Below, in pieces: positions 19,250 through 28,550 of a stretch of 64,000 nt of DNA. Made by a program: the position numbers and the translations under genes. Each line of letters starts with the position of its first letter. Position 1 is the stretch's first letter. The notes below the pieces were generated by a model that had not been told where the DNA came from, searched no databases, and saw only the letters and a program-made list of their open reading frames with translations. This DNA comes from Streptococcus infantarius subsp. infantarius ATCC BAA-102 (GTDB taxonomy: Bacteria > Bacillota > Bacilli > Lactobacillales > Streptococcaceae): positions 1-64,000 of the forward strand of contig NZ_DS572682.1 of NCBI RefSeq assembly GCF_000154985.1, written 5' to 3'.

Positions 19250-19834
19250 ATGTATAAAATTTTTTGGAGTCATGTGTTTGCTTTAGGGATTATTTTAAGC
19301 ATTACTTTCTTTCATGCAGATAGCAATGGGTTGATGAATGATGTGCTATTTTCATTGTTAACAGTGGAAATGGGATTTTTCTTTTTTTATTTTAAACACA
19401 CTGTTCTACGAGTGGCAGCATTTGTCTTATGGTGTTTTTTCTACCCGAATAATTTAAATGTCTTGTTCAGTGTGGCAGATAGGTCATGGGCAACATCTGT
19501 TTTATGGTCAGCTGACGGGATGACATCATTTATGATTTATTTGGCAGTGCTAGTATTTTCATTGGTTGCAGGGACACTAAGTTTGCGAATGATTTTAAAA
19601 CCTTTGAAATTAAATCAGTATATTCAAGTATTCTTTGTGATGGGAGTTGCTTTCTTTGCAAGTTTACTTTTTCAGGTACTCCGAACATTAGGCATTACAT
19701 GGAAGGTGATTATTAATCAACACTTAAATATCTTTGAAGAAGCGGCGAAAGCTTTATCGACGATTAACATGCCTTTTATTCTTGGGTTGATGGTCGTTCA
19801 GGTCATGATGTTTGTTGTTCTTGATAATGATTAG
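19250..19834 (+). CDS. DUF1361 membrane protein, first copy
   Basis: A 194-aa hydrophobic protein with about six membrane segments. The CFFYPNNLNVLF stretch corresponds to the LLFYPN signature of DUF1361. The start ATG 19250 has GAGG eight bases upstream and overlaps by one base the stop of a four-codon frame (ATG 19236 to TAA 19250). TATAAT is at 19216-19221. It is about 30% similar by eye to the next gene. Function unknown. Confidence 0.75.
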   Translation: MYKIFWSHVFALGIILSITFFHADSNGLMNDVLFSLLTVEMGFFFFYFKHTVLRVAAFVLWCFFYPNNLNVLFSVADRSWATSVLWSADGMTSFMIYLAVLVFSLVAGTLSLRMILKPLKLNQYIQVFFVMGVAFFASLLFQVLRTLGITWKVIINQHLNIFEEAAKALSTINMPFILGLMVVQVMMFVVLDND

Positions 19835-19840
19835 TAGAAA

Positions 19841-19868
19841 AATGGAGGCGAGTTATTCTCGTCTCCAT
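19841..19868 (+). terminator. Terminator between the two DUF1361 genes
   Basis: AATGGAGGCGAG pairs with CTCGTCTCCATT around a 5-base loop. The T-rich sequence after it is short. Confidence 0.7.
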
Positions 19869-19889
19869 TACTTGTTTTAAGGGGTAATT

Positions 19890-19919
19890 TTAAGGCTTTT
19901 TTGCTATAATAAGCCTTAA
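19890..19919 (+). promoter_or_regulatory. Promoter of the second DUF1361 gene inside an inverted repeat
   Basis: TTAAGGCTT (19890-19898) and AAGCCTTAA (19911-19919) form a perfect 9-bp inverted repeat that encloses an extended -10 box TGC-TATAAT (19905-19910). A dimeric repressor binding here would block initiation. The regulator is unknown. Confidence 0.5.
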
Positions 19920-19934
19920 GAAAGGGGAGAAAAT

Positions 19935-20534
19935 ATGGCTAAAAAGAATGTATTGATTCATGTCTTTTTTGGAATCATTTCGTTTGGCATTTATTACTAC
20001 CATTTGCGAGGTCCAGATTTGGTATGGAACATGTTTTTGGCGCTGCTAGCTCTTGATTTTTCACTTCTTTCCTACTGTACAAAGCAAAAAGTGGTGAGAT
20101 GGTCAAGTGGTCTCTTATGGTTGCTTTTTTATCCGAACACCTTTTATATGCTAACCGATATTGTTCATATGAATTTTACTGATTCGGTTTTATGGAATAA
20201 AACTAGCTTGATTCTGTACATGTTGTACGTGTCTAGTATTTTATTTGGGGTTCTATGTGGCATTGAAAGTGTGAAAAACATTGTGGTGACTTTTAAGTTG
20301 AAAAATTATTATATCCGAATGTTTTTTATCCTAATTCTATCTTTTGTTTCGAGTTTTGCGATTCATATTGGACGTTATGCAAGGTTAAATTCTTGGGATA
20401 TTTTCACTAGACCTGGTCTTGTTGTTGATGAAATTTTGAATGTAATTAGCTGGAATGCTATTCATTTCGTGCTTGGTTTCACTTTTTTGCAGGTTTTATG
20501 TCTTATTTTTTTAGATCGTGAAAATTTTAAATAA
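19935..20534 (+). CDS. DUF1361 membrane protein, second copy
   Basis: A 199-aa multi-spanning membrane protein with the DUF1361 hallmark LLFYPNTFYMLTDIVHMN at about residues 63-80, followed by further hydrophobic helices. AAGGGGAG lies upstream of the ATG. A diverged tandem paralogue of the preceding gene with its own promoter. Role unknown. Confidence 0.85.
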   Translation: MAKKNVLIHVFFGIISFGIYYYHLRGPDLVWNMFLALLALDFSLLSYCTKQKVVRWSSGLLWLLFYPNTFYMLTDIVHMNFTDSVLWNKTSLILYMLYVSSILFGVLCGIESVKNIVVTFKLKNYYIRMFFILILSFVSSFAIHIGRYARLNSWDIFTRPGLVVDEILNVISWNAIHFVLGFTFLQVLCLIFLDRENFK

Positions 20535-20638
20535 AGTCATTGAAAACTGAACAATATTTTGGTAGACTATATAAGTCGTTCGGAAATAGAAGAAAAAGCG
20601 ACTATTATTAACCTTATTAAAGGAGAAACCATTTAAAA

Positions 20639-22060
20639 ATGGAAAAGTTTTTTAAACTTAAAGAACATGGTACAGATGTTCGTACAGAAGTAACTGCTGG
20701 TTTAACAACATTCTTTGCAATGTCATACATATTGTTTGTTAACCCATCAATCCTTTCACAAGCTGGAATGCCTGCCCAAGGTGTGTTCCTTGCCACAATT
20801 ATTGGTGCTGTCGTTGGTACATTGATGATGGCTTTCTACGCTAATCTTCCATATGCACAAGCACCAGGTATGGGGCTTAACGCCTTCTTCACATATACAG
20901 TTGTCTTTTCACTAGGTTACTCTTGGCAAGAAGCTCTTGCGATGGTCTTCATCTGCGGACTTATCTCACTTGTTATTACAGTAACTAAAGTTCGTAAATT
21001 GATTATTGAATCAATCCCAGCAGCATTGAAATCAGCTATTTCAGCTGGTATCGGTATTTTCCTTGCTTATGTCGGAATTAAAAATGCAGGTTTCTTGAAA
21101 TTCTCTATTGATGCTGGTACTTATACGGTAGCTGGTACTGGAGCTGATAAAGGTCTTGCTTCAATTACAGCTAACGCATCAGCTACACCAGGATTGGTCG
21201 CTTTTAACAACCCAGGTGTTATTCTTGCATTGATTGGTCTTGCTATCTCAATCTTCTTTATCGTTAAAGGAATTCGTGGTGGTGTTATCCTTTCAATTGC
21301 TGCAACTACAGTTGTTGGTATTTTGATTGGTGTTGTTGATCTTGGTTCAGTTAACTGGGCTGCAACTAACTTGTCTGCTTCAATCAATGATTTGAAAGAA
21401 ATCTTTGGTGTAGCTCTTGGTAGTCAAGGCCTTGGTTCATTATTCTCAGATGCTTCACGTATTCCAGGTGTCTTGATGGCAATTCTTGCTTTCTCATTGA
21501 CAGATATCTTTGATACAATCGGTACACTTGTTGGTACTGGTGAAAAAGTTGGTATTATTGCTTCAACTGGTGAAAGCAAAGAATCTAAAGCACTTGATCG
21601 TGCACTTTATTCTGACTTACTTGGTACTACATTGGGTGCTATCGCAGGTACTTCAAACGTTACAACTTATGTTGAATCTGCTGCAGGTATTGGTGCTGGT
21701 GGTCGTACTGGTTTGACTGCTCTTACAGTTGCCGTACTATTTGCTATCTCAAGCTTCTTTAGCCCACTTGTTTCAATCGTTCCTACACAAGCAACAGCTC
21801 CAATTCTTATTATCGTTGGTGTTATGATGCTTTCAAATCTTAAAAACGTTAAATGGGACGATCTTGGCGAAGCAGTTCCAGCATTCTTCACATCAATCTT
21901 TATGGGATTCAGCTACAGCATTACTTACGGTATCGCTGCTGGATTCATCACTTACACATTAGTTAAAATTGTAAAAGGTCAAGCAAAAGAAGTTCACGCT
22001 GTTATGTGGGTTCTTGACTTCTTATTCATTCTTAATTTCGTTAGCTTGGCTATTTTATAA
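20639..22060 (+). CDS. NCS2/AzgA-family purine permease
   Basis: A 473-aa transporter with about 12-14 membrane helices that resembles bacterial guanine/hypoxanthine permeases (PbuG/PbuO type). It has the family's N-terminal TAGLTTFFAMSYILFVNP, the AQAPGMGLNAFFTYTVV motif and the TDIFDTIGTLVGTG segment. The purine specificity is inferred from family. AAAGGAG lies about 12 bases before the ATG. I looked for a purine riboswitch in the 100-base leader and did not find its core. Confidence 0.88.
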   Translation: MEKFFKLKEHGTDVRTEVTAGLTTFFAMSYILFVNPSILSQAGMPAQGVFLATIIGAVVGTLMMAFYANLPYAQAPGMGLNAFFTYTVVFSLGYSWQEALAMVFICGLISLVITVTKVRKLIIESIPAALKSAISAGIGIFLAYVGIKNAGFLKFSIDAGTYTVAGTGADKGLASITANASATPGLVAFNNPGVILALIGLAISIFFIVKGIRGGVILSIAATTVVGILIGVVDLGSVNWAATNLSASINDLKEIFGVALGSQGLGSLFSDASRIPGVLMAILAFSLTDIFDTIGTLVGTGEKVGIIASTGESKESKALDRALYSDLLGTTLGAIAGTSNVTTYVESAAGIGAGGRTGLTALTVAVLFAISSFFSPLVSIVPTQATAPILIIVGVMMLSNLKNVKWDDLGEAVPAFFTSIFMGFSYSITYGIAAGFITYTLVKIVKGQAKEVHAVMWVLDFLFILNFVSLAIL

Positions 22061-22077
22061 AATATAATTTTTGACAA

Positions 22078-22115
22078 AAAGCTGAAGGTATGTTCTCTCA
22101 CCTTCGGCTTTTTTT
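22078..22115 (+). terminator. Terminator after the purine permease
   Basis: A 12-bp stem (AAAGCTGAAGGT with ACCTTCGGCTTT, one G-U pair) and 10-base loop followed by a T run. Confidence 0.9.
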
Positions 22116-22200
22116 GTATGGTGAAAGAGGTAGAAAACTTGTCATTAGTGAATTTAATAGCCTATTGGATAAAATCTACCGATGAAAAAACTGGCGAGAC

Positions 22201-22235
22201 TTGGAAGGTAAGCAGAATTTTGATATAATGGACTC
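22201..22235 (+). promoter_or_regulatory. Promoter giving a leaderless tsaE mRNA
   Basis: TTGGAA (22201-22206) and TATAAT (22224-22229) are spaced by 17 bases, and the tsaE ATG follows six bases after the -10 box. Transcription should start at the ATG. Confidence 0.65.
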
Positions 22236-22679
22236 ATGTTTTATAGTCATAATGAAGATGAGTTGATGGCTTATGGTTATCGACTCGGTCGAAAATTACA
22301 AGTAGGAGATGTTCTGGTTTTAACTGGAAATCTTGGTGCCGGTAAGACGACATTAACCAAAGGAATCGCAAAGGGACTTGATATCGATCAGATGATTAAG
22401 AGCCCAACCTATACAATTGTTCGGGAATACGAGGGGCGTTTACCACTCTATCATTTAGATGTTTACCGTATTGGAAATGACCCAGACTCTATTGATTTGG
22501 ATGATTTCTTGTATGGTGATGGTGTTGCTGTTATCGAATGGGGTGAACTTTTAGAAGAAGATTTGCTTGGCGATTACTTAGAAATCATTATCACTCCTTC
22601 AGGAGATGGTCGTGACATTGAGTTACAATCTAATGGCCCACGAAGTAAGGAGCTTTCGGAGGCTATAGAACGTGGCTGA
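22236..22679 (+). CDS. tsaE: tRNA t6A-synthesis ATPase TsaE
   Basis: Helper ATPase of the complex that installs N6-threonylcarbamoyl on A37 of ANN-decoding tRNAs. The 147-aa protein has the Walker A GNLGAGKTT at 31-39, the switch segment SPTYTIVREYEG and HLDVYR, and IEWGE. The stop overlaps the start of the GNAT gene. The order tsaE-GNAT-LCP is typical for streptococci. Confidence 0.94.
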   Translation: MFYSHNEDELMAYGYRLGRKLQVGDVLVLTGNLGAGKTTLTKGIAKGLDIDQMIKSPTYTIVREYEGRLPLYHLDVYRIGNDPDSIDLDDFLYGDGVAVIEWGELLEEDLLGDYLEIIITPSGDGRDIELQSNGPRSKELSEAIERG

Positions 22680-23184
22680 ACAAGAGGTAATCGTTGAAGA
22701 AGCCCAACTCTCTGATGCCAAAGCCTTGGTTGACTTGCTTAGTCAGGTTAGTCAAGAGACAGATTTTGTGGTTGCAGAAACGATTTTGTCACAAGAAGAT
22801 ATGGAGATTTTCTTGGAGCGACATCTTGAGTCTGTTAATGAAATTTGCTTGGTCGTAAGAGTTGGTAAAGAGTTGGCTGGTGTTTTAAATGTATCCAGCA
22901 CTAGCTCACCACAAACTAATCATATCGGCGATATTTTCATTGCTGTGCAAGAAAAATACTGGGGATATGGTCTCGGTTCGCTTCTTATGGAAGTTGCTCT
23001 TGATTGGGCTTGCCACACGCCAGTGATTCGTCGTTTGGAGTTGACGGTTCAGGATAGAAATAGCAGAGCTGTTCACCTTTATGAAAAGTTCGGTTTTAAG
23101 ATTGAAGCTACTAAAGAACGTGGCGCAAAAACTAAAGATGGAGAATTTCTTGACGTCTACTTGATGAGTAGGTTGATAGACTAA
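22672..23184 (+). CDS. GNAT-family N-acetyltransferase
   Basis: A 170-aa acetyltransferase starting at GTG 22672 inside the tsaE end, with GGAGG seven bases upstream. The acetyl-CoA-binding motif A is IFIAVQEKYWGYGLGSLLM at about 88-106, and motif B includes VQDRNSRAVHLYEKFGF, as in ribosomal-protein and aminoglycoside-like acetyltransferases. Substrate unknown. Part of the tsaE operon, followed after ten bases by the LCP gene. Confidence 0.85.
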   Translation: MAEQEVIVEEAQLSDAKALVDLLSQVSQETDFVVAETILSQEDMEIFLERHLESVNEICLVVRVGKELAGVLNVSSTSSPQTNHIGDIFIAVQEKYWGYGLGSLLMEVALDWACHTPVIRRLELTVQDRNSRAVHLYEKFGFKIEATKERGAKTKDGEFLDVYLMSRLID

Positions 23185-23194
23185 AAGTAAACAA

Positions 23195-24367
23195 ATGAAA
23201 CTCGGAAAAAAAATTCTGCTTATGATAGCAGCAATCGTTGTGACAACAGTTGTTGCATTAGGTGTTTATATTACAAGTGCTTACAATTTCTCGACAAGTG
23301 AGCTCTCAAAAACGTTTAAGGATTACAAGACGTCTGGTTCAAGTAGCAACGCTATTAAACAGACAAAACCTTTCTCAATTCTCTTGATGGGGGTTGATAC
23401 AGGGGATTCTGAACGTCATTCAACTTGGGAAGGTAACAGTGACTCAATGATTTTGGTAACTGTTAACCCTAAGACGAAGACAACAACAATGACAAGTCTT
23501 GAACGTGATATTCTTATTGAATTAACAGGACCTGAAGACAATAATATGAATGGTGCTCAAGCTAAATTGAATGCTGCTTATGCTTCAGGCGGAGCTCAAA
23601 TGGCTATTATGACCATTCAAGATTTGCTAGATATTAAAATTGATTACTACATGCAAATCAACATGCAAGGTTTGGTCGACTTAGTTGATGCCGTAGGTGG
23701 TATCACAGTCACAAATAATTTTGATTTCCCAATCTCAATTGAAGAAACAGAGCCTGAGTATACGTCATCAATCGAACCTGGAACTCACAAAATTAATGGT
23801 GACCAAGCTTTGGTATACGCACGTATGCGTCACCAAGATCCAAAAGGTGACTACGGTCGTCAACAACGTCAACGTGAAGTTATTCAAAAAGTGCTTAAGA
23901 AAATTTTAGCTCTTGATAGCGTGTCATCTTACAAGAAAATTCTATCTGCTGTAAGTAAGAACATGCAAACAAATGTTGAAATTTCATCACGTACCATTCC
24001 AAGTCTTCTTGGTTATGCGGATTCTCTAAAAAATATTGAAACGTATCAGTTAGAGGGTGAAGGACAAACGATTAATGAAATTTCTTACGAAATCGTAAGT
24101 TCTGATCATTTGCTTGAGGTGCAAAACCGTATTAAGAAACAACTTGGTTTAGAAGAAAGCACAGAATTAAAAACGACAGCAGTTCTTTCTGAGAATCTTT
24201 ACGGTACTTCATCTTATTATAGTAGTGATTACAGTAGCGATTATAGCAGTTATGATAGTGGCTATAGCACAGGTTATGACACTGGTTATAGTGATTATAG
24301 CAACAGTGGCTACAGTGATTACTCAACCGATACTTATTCACAAGATGCAAGTGCTTATGCATATTAA
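23195..24367 (+). CDS. LytR-CpsA-Psr cell-wall glycopolymer ligase (BrpA-like)
   Basis: LCP enzymes attach teichoic acids or capsule-like polymers to peptidoglycan. The 390-aa protein has an N-terminal membrane anchor (about 5-27) and an extracellular LCP domain (about 62-235) with the conserved MGVDTGD, TSLERDI and the Arg-rich VYARMRHQDPKGDYGRQQRQ segment that binds the polyprenyl phosphate. The last 50 residues are an unusual Ser/Tyr/Asp/Gly tail. The setting next to tsaE matches brpA/lytR of other streptococci. The ribosome site before the ATG is weak, so translation may be coupled to the GNAT gene. Confidence 0.92.
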   Translation: MKLGKKILLMIAAIVVTTVVALGVYITSAYNFSTSELSKTFKDYKTSGSSSNAIKQTKPFSILLMGVDTGDSERHSTWEGNSDSMILVTVNPKTKTTTMTSLERDILIELTGPEDNNMNGAQAKLNAAYASGGAQMAIMTIQDLLDIKIDYYMQINMQGLVDLVDAVGGITVTNNFDFPISIEETEPEYTSSIEPGTHKINGDQALVYARMRHQDPKGDYGRQQRQREVIQKVLKKILALDSVSSYKKILSAVSKNMQTNVEISSRTIPSLLGYADSLKNIETYQLEGEGQTINEISYEIVSSDHLLEVQNRIKKQLGLEESTELKTTAVLSENLYGTSSYYSSDYSSDYSSYDSGYSTGYDTGYSDYSNSGYSDYSTDTYSQDASAYAY

Positions 24368-24421
24368 CATAAAAAAGTCGACTATTTGGTCGGCTTTACA
24401 TTTTAGATTTGAGAGGCGTAC

Positions 24422-24452
24422 AAAAAGTACTGGAATTTTCCAGTACTTTTTG
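24422..24452. terminator. Bidirectional terminator
   Basis: A 12-13-bp stem (AAAAAGTACTGGA with TCCAGTACTTTTT) with A and T runs on both sides, shared by the convergent LCP and coiled-coil genes. Confidence 0.9.
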
Positions 24453-24758
24453 TTATTGTTCTAATTCTTGGTATTTTGAAAGTGTCATTTTGATTTGTTC
24501 AAGTCGGCTTTTGCTTTCTTGTTCAAATAAGCGACGTTTGTAGTCCAATTCTTGGCTAATGCTTTCAAGTTTTGGTAATTGTTGGTTGATATTATCAATC
24601 GCTTGGTTGATTTTGGTAATATCTGCAGCAATTTTGTCACTGATATCGTTAGCATCATCGATATCGTCTTTAATCTCTTCGCGTTTTTGGTAAGTTTGGT
24701 AAGCTGTAAATCCAGCGCATCCAGCTAGGCCTAAGGCGATAAAAGAGCTTAATTTCAT
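24453..24758 (-). CDS. Small membrane-anchored coiled-coil protein
   Basis: A 101-aa protein of unknown function. The N-terminus (MKLSSFIALGLAGCAGFTAY) is a short hydrophobic segment, followed from about residue 26 by a long heptad-rich helix predicted to form a coiled coil (ADITKINQAIDNINQQLPKL). Cys14 lies in GLAGCAG, but the sequence is not a clean lipobox. Its ATG overlaps the hit stop by four bases, so the two are co-translated. Similar small proteins sit next to hit in streptococci. Confidence 0.75.
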   Translation of the reverse strand: MKLSSFIALGLAGCAGFTAYQTYQKREEIKDDIDDANDISDKIAADITKINQAIDNINQQLPKLESISQELDYKRRLFEQESKSRLEQIKMTLSKYQELEQ

Positions 24759-25174
24759 GCTTCTACCTCTTTAGCAATTTGCTCTGCTAATTTTCCAAGA
24801 GCTTCAAAATCTGGTTCATGTTCTGTGAAGTTAAGTGAGAATTCGTCGTCGTTAGCATAACGTGGAATGAGATGAACATGAGCGTGGAAAACGGTTTGTC
24901 CAGCGACTTCTTCGTTATTGTTGATAATGTTCATGCCAACAGCTCCAGTCGCTTTTTGAACAGCACGCGCAACTTTTGGTAAGTGCGCAAAGAGTTCTTG
25001 TGATGTTTCTTCAGACATAGCAAGGACGTTACGAACGTGTTCTTTTGGAATGAGAAGAGTGTGTCCTTTAGTGGTTTGTGAAATGTCTAAGAAAGCTAAG
25101 ACTTTATCGTCTTCATAAACTTTTGATGACGGAATGTCACCTGCGATAATTTTACAAAAGATGCAATTTTCCAT
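24755..25174 (-). CDS. hit: HIT-family nucleotide hydrolase
   Basis: A 139-aa histidine-triad protein (Hint/HinT-like) with the zinc-ribbon-like N-terminal CIFCKI and the catalytic VFHAHVHLIPR (His-x-His-x-His). It hydrolyses nucleoside phosphoramidates or adenylates; the physiological substrate is unsettled. Start at ATG 25174 (MENCIFCKI), with AGGTGA upstream. Divergent from ecsA. Confidence 0.93.
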   Translation of the reverse strand: MENCIFCKIIAGDIPSSKVYEDDKVLAFLDISQTTKGHTLLIPKEHVRNVLAMSEETSQELFAHLPKVARAVQKATGAVGMNIINNNEEVAGQTVFHAHVHLIPRYANDDEFSLNFTEHEPDFEALGKLAEQIAKEVEA

Positions 25175-25237
25175 TTGAATCACCTATAATCCTTTGATTT
25201 TGTTATAATTATTATATCAAAAAAATGTGGGTAGATT

Positions 25238-25963
25238 ATGTTAAAAATTGAAAATGTCACAGGTGGATACATTAATATCCCTGTTTTAAAAAATATTTCT
25301 TTTGAAGTTGGTGACGGTGAGTTGGTCGGCTTGATTGGGCTAAATGGTGCTGGGAAATCAACGACGATTAATGAGGTTATCGGACTTTTGACACCTTATC
25401 AAGGAAAGATTACGCTTGACGGCTTGACTTTGGCTGATAACCAAGCAGAGTATCGCAAAAAGATTGGCTTTATTCCTGAAATGCCAAGCTTGTATGAAGA
25501 GCTAACTTTACGTGAGCATTTAGAAACGGTTGCTATGGCTTATGATCTTGATTTTGATCAAGCAATGGCGCGTGCGAAAGAATTATTAAAACTTTTTCGT
25601 TTGTCTGATAAGCTTGAGTGGTTCCCGATTAATTTTTCAAAAGGGATGAAACAAAAGGTTATGATTGTCTGCGCCTTTATGATTGATCCTCATTTGTTTA
25701 TCGTTGATGAGCCATTTTTGGGACTAGATCCTTTGGCGATTTCTGATTTGACGGATTTGCTAGCGCAGGAAAAATCAAAAGGCAAAGCTATTTTGATGTC
25801 AACACACGTGCTAGATGCTGCTGAAAAAATGTGTGATCGATTTGTGATTTTGCATCATGGTCAAGTGCGTGCAATGGGAAATCTAGCTGAATTGCGTCAA
25901 GCTTTTGGAAAAGAAGATGCTAGTTTGAACGATATTTACATGGCTTTAACTAAAGAGGGATAG
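25238..25963 (+). CDS. ecsA: ABC transporter ATP-binding protein EcsA
   Basis: A 241-aa ATPase with Walker A GLNGAGKST at about 37-45, signature NFSKGMKQK, Walker B LFIVDEPFLGLDP and the H-loop STHVLDA. Partner of the membrane protein that follows after two bases. In Bacillus, Ecs affects secretion, proteolysis and competence. The adjacent divergent hit gene is the usual neighbour of ecsAB, which supports the name. An extended -10 (TGT-TATAAT, 25204-25209) lies upstream. Confidence 0.92.
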   Translation: MLKIENVTGGYINIPVLKNISFEVGDGELVGLIGLNGAGKSTTINEVIGLLTPYQGKITLDGLTLADNQAEYRKKIGFIPEMPSLYEELTLREHLETVAMAYDLDFDQAMARAKELLKLFRLSDKLEWFPINFSKGMKQKVMIVCAFMIDPHLFIVDEPFLGLDPLAISDLTDLLAQEKSKGKAILMSTHVLDAAEKMCDRFVILHHGQVRAMGNLAELRQAFGKEDASLNDIYMALTKEG

Positions 25964-25965
25964 AA

Positions 25966-27000
25966 ATGAAAGAAGTTTTTCGAAAACGACGCAGCCTCTT
26001 TTTAGGGCAATGTCTGAAATACTTGCGTTATGTCTTAAATGATCATTTTGTCTTGGTCTTGCTTTTCTTATCAGGTTTTTTGATGGTCCAATACGGTGAG
26101 TTATTAAAGCATTTTCCAAAGCAACATTGGTGGATTGATGTCATTTTGGTCATTGTGACGCTTGCTCTTCTTAGTCTTGGTAAAATTGCAACTTATATTG
26201 AGGCACCAGATAAGCTATTTTATTTGCCAAAGGAAGAAGAAGTGGTGGCTTGGATTCACCAAGCAAGAGTCCGTTCTTTTGGTGTTTGGGCAGTGCTACA
26301 AACAGCTGTTTTCTTGTTGCTAGCACCTATTTTCTTTAAATTAGGTTTCTCAGTTCCTGTTTTTGTGGTCTGTTTACTTGCTTTACTTGCTATTAAGTGG
26401 GTGATTATGGCGAGAAAGGAACAAGTCTTTTTTAGAGCTGGGCATTTTTCTTGGGAAGCTGCCATTACTTATGAAACCAAGCGCCGTCAATCTATTTTGA
26501 AATTCTTTGCCCTCTTTACAACGGTTAAAGGAATTTCGGCAAGTGTCAAACGTCGTGTTTACTTAGATAAGATACTCGGTTTGGTTAAGAAACGTCACGA
26601 TAAAACGTGGTCGAACCTTTATCTCAGGGCCTTTCTTCGTAGTTCTGATTATCTGGCTTTGACTTTGCGTCTGGTTTTGTTAGGTGTTCTTGTTTTATTA
26701 TTTATTCCAAATCATCTGGTAGCAGCTGGCCTTGCTTTGACTTTTAATTATCTTTTACTGTTTCAGTTGTTAGGACTTGCTCAACATTTTGAGTATCAAT
26801 ATTTAACACGCTTATACCCCATTTCAGAAACGCAGAAAATGGCGAATTTAAAGGTTTTTCTACGAACTTTGTCCTATATGATTTGCTTGCTTGATGTGTT
26901 ATTATGCTTTTCTTTGAAGGCTGCAGGGCTTCTGATTTTAATTACTGTAATTGTTACAGAATGGTATCTTCCTTACAAAATTGCGAAGATGATTGACTAG
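25966..27000 (+). CDS. ecsB: ABC transporter permease EcsB
   Basis: A 344-aa integral membrane protein with about six to eight hydrophobic helices and a long Arg/Lys-rich cytoplasmic loop (about 150-215), as in the EcsB family. Starts two bases after ecsA, clearly one operon. Confidence 0.9.
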   Translation: MKEVFRKRRSLFLGQCLKYLRYVLNDHFVLVLLFLSGFLMVQYGELLKHFPKQHWWIDVILVIVTLALLSLGKIATYIEAPDKLFYLPKEEEVVAWIHQARVRSFGVWAVLQTAVFLLLAPIFFKLGFSVPVFVVCLLALLAIKWVIMARKEQVFFRAGHFSWEAAITYETKRRQSILKFFALFTTVKGISASVKRRVYLDKILGLVKKRHDKTWSNLYLRAFLRSSDYLALTLRLVLLGVLVLLFIPNHLVAAGLALTFNYLLLFQLLGLAQHFEYQYLTRLYPISETQKMANLKVFLRTLSYMICLLDVLLCFSLKAAGLLILITVIVTEWYLPYKIAKMID

Positions 27001-27069
27001 GAACTGTAAAACAAGTAAAATAAAAAGTGACGAATCGTATTATATAAGAAAGAAAAGGAGGGCAGACAG

Positions 27070-27867
27070 GTGACAATAGTATCAGATCAGGAATTGACAA
27101 TGACACCACTTCGAGGAAAAAGTGGGAAAGCCTTTATTGGTCAATATCCGAATGGTGAAAAAATCTTTATCAAGTTTAACACGACACCAATTTTACCAGC
27201 TCTTGCTAAAGAGCAGATTGCGCCACAATTGTTGTGGGTGCGTCGCACTGGTAATGGCGATACAATGAGTGCACAGGAATGGCTTGATGGAAGAATTTTG
27301 ACTAAAGAGGATATGGGTAGTAAACAGATTGTCCATATTCTTTTGCGTTTACACAAGTCACGACCATTGGTTAACCAATTGTTGCAGTTAAACTATAAGA
27401 TTGAAAATCCATATGATTTGTTGGTTGACTGGGAAAAAAATGCACCGTTGCAAATTCGTGAAAATACATATTTGCAAGGTATTGTAAAAGAACTAAAACG
27501 TAGCTTACCAGAATTTCGTTCTGAAGTTGCGACCATTGTACATGGAGATATCAAGCACAGTAACTGGGTCATTACAACAAGTGGTATGATTTATCTTGTT
27601 GACTGGGATTCTGTTCGTTTGACAGATCGAATGTACGACGTAGCCTTTCTTTTGAGTCACTACATTCCTTACACACGTTGGGGTGAGTGGTTGAATTATT
27701 ATGGCTATAAAGACAATGAAAAAGTTCGCAGTAAAGTTGCTTGGTACGGACAATTTTCATATCTATCACAGATTTTGAAATGTTTTGACAAACGTGATAT
27801 GGAACACGTCAATCAAGAAATATACGGCTTACGAAAATTTAGGGAGTTAGTTAGTAAAAAGAAATAA
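27070..27867 (+). CDS. ccrZ: Cell-cycle regulator CcrZ (phosphotransferase fold)
   Basis: A 265-aa protein of the aminoglycoside-phosphotransferase/choline-kinase fold with catalytic [11 protein letters not shown] (about 157-167) and the metal-binding [18 protein letters not shown]. In pneumococcus, CcrZ is recruited by FtsZ and links division with DnaA-dependent replication initiation. The close match, the length and the setting (ecsB before, trmB directly after) support the assignment. Start GTG 27070 with AGGAGGGCAGACAG upstream. It shares TAATG with trmB. Confidence 0.9.
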   Translation: MTIVSDQELTMTPLRGKSGKAFIGQYPNGEKIFIKFNTTPILPALAKEQIAPQLLWVRRTGNGDTMSAQEWLDGRILTKEDMGSKQIVHILLRLHKSRPLVNQLLQLNYKIENPYDLLVDWEKNAPLQIRENTYLQGIVKELKRSLPEFRSEVATIVHGDIKHSNWVITTSGMIYLVDWDSVRLTDRMYDVAFLLSHYIPYTRWGEWLNYYGYKDNEKVRSKVAWYGQFSYLSQILKCFDKRDMEHVNQEIYGLRKFRELVSKKK

Positions 27868-28505
27868 TGCGAGTTAGAAAACGTAAGGGTGCTGAGGAGC
27901 ACTTAGAAAATAACCCACACTATGTTATCTTAAATCCAGAAGAAGCAAAAGGACATTGGCGTGAAGTCTTTGGTAATGATAAACCAATCCACATCGAAGT
28001 TGGTTCAGGAAAAGGAGCATTCATTACAGGAATGGCTTTGCAAAATCCAGATATTAACTATATCGGAATTGACATTCAAGTATCTGTGCTTAGCTACGCT
28101 TTGGATAAAGTTTTAGATAGTCAAGCACCAAATGTTCGGTTGTTGCTAGTTGATGGTTCTGATTTGACAAATTATTTTGCGGATGGCGAAATTGATTTGA
28201 TGTATTTGAATTTCTCAGATCCATGGCCTAAGAAGCGTCACGAAAAACGTCGTTTGACTTATAAAACATTCTTAGATACTTACCGTCAAATCTTACCTGA
28301 AGACGGTGAAATCCACTTTAAAACTGATAACCGTGGCTTGTTCGAATACAGTTTGGCAAGTTTCTCACAATATGGCATGATTTTAAAACAAGTTTGGTTA
28401 GACTTACATGCTAGTGATTTTGAAGGAAATGTCATGACTGAATATGAAGAGAAATTTTCTAAAAAAGGTCAAGTCATTTATCGTGTGGAAGCACAGTTTC
28501 AGTAA
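27867..28505 (+). CDS. trmB: tRNA (guanine-N7)-methyltransferase
   Basis: Methylates G46 in the tRNA variable loop. The 212-aa Rossmann-fold enzyme has the SAM-binding [15 protein letters not shown] (about 41-55) and the TrmB signature [16 protein letters not shown] (about 117-132). The ATG overlaps the ccrZ stop. Confidence 0.96.
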   Translation: MRVRKRKGAEEHLENNPHYVILNPEEAKGHWREVFGNDKPIHIEVGSGKGAFITGMALQNPDINYIGIDIQVSVLSYALDKVLDSQAPNVRLLLVDGSDLTNYFADGEIDLMYLNFSDPWPKKRHEKRRLTYKTFLDTYRQILPEDGEIHFKTDNRGLFEYSLASFSQYGMILKQVWLDLHASDFEGNVMTEYEEKFSKKGQVIYRVEAQFQ

Positions 28506-28514
28506 ACAGCTAAT

Positions 28515-28542
28515 GTTAGCAAAAAGAAGTTAGTCTGCTAAT
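28515..28542 (+). other. Hairpin after trmB
   Basis: GTTAGCA pairs with TGCTAAT (one G-U) around a 14-base loop. There is no T run, so it is not a standard terminator. Confidence 0.3.
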
Positions 28543-28550
28543 CTTCTGTT

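Noticed and set aside
20535-20638. Purine riboswitch before the NCS2 permease
   Set aside because: The conserved purine-aptamer loop sequences are not present; only a plain AT-rich leader is seen.
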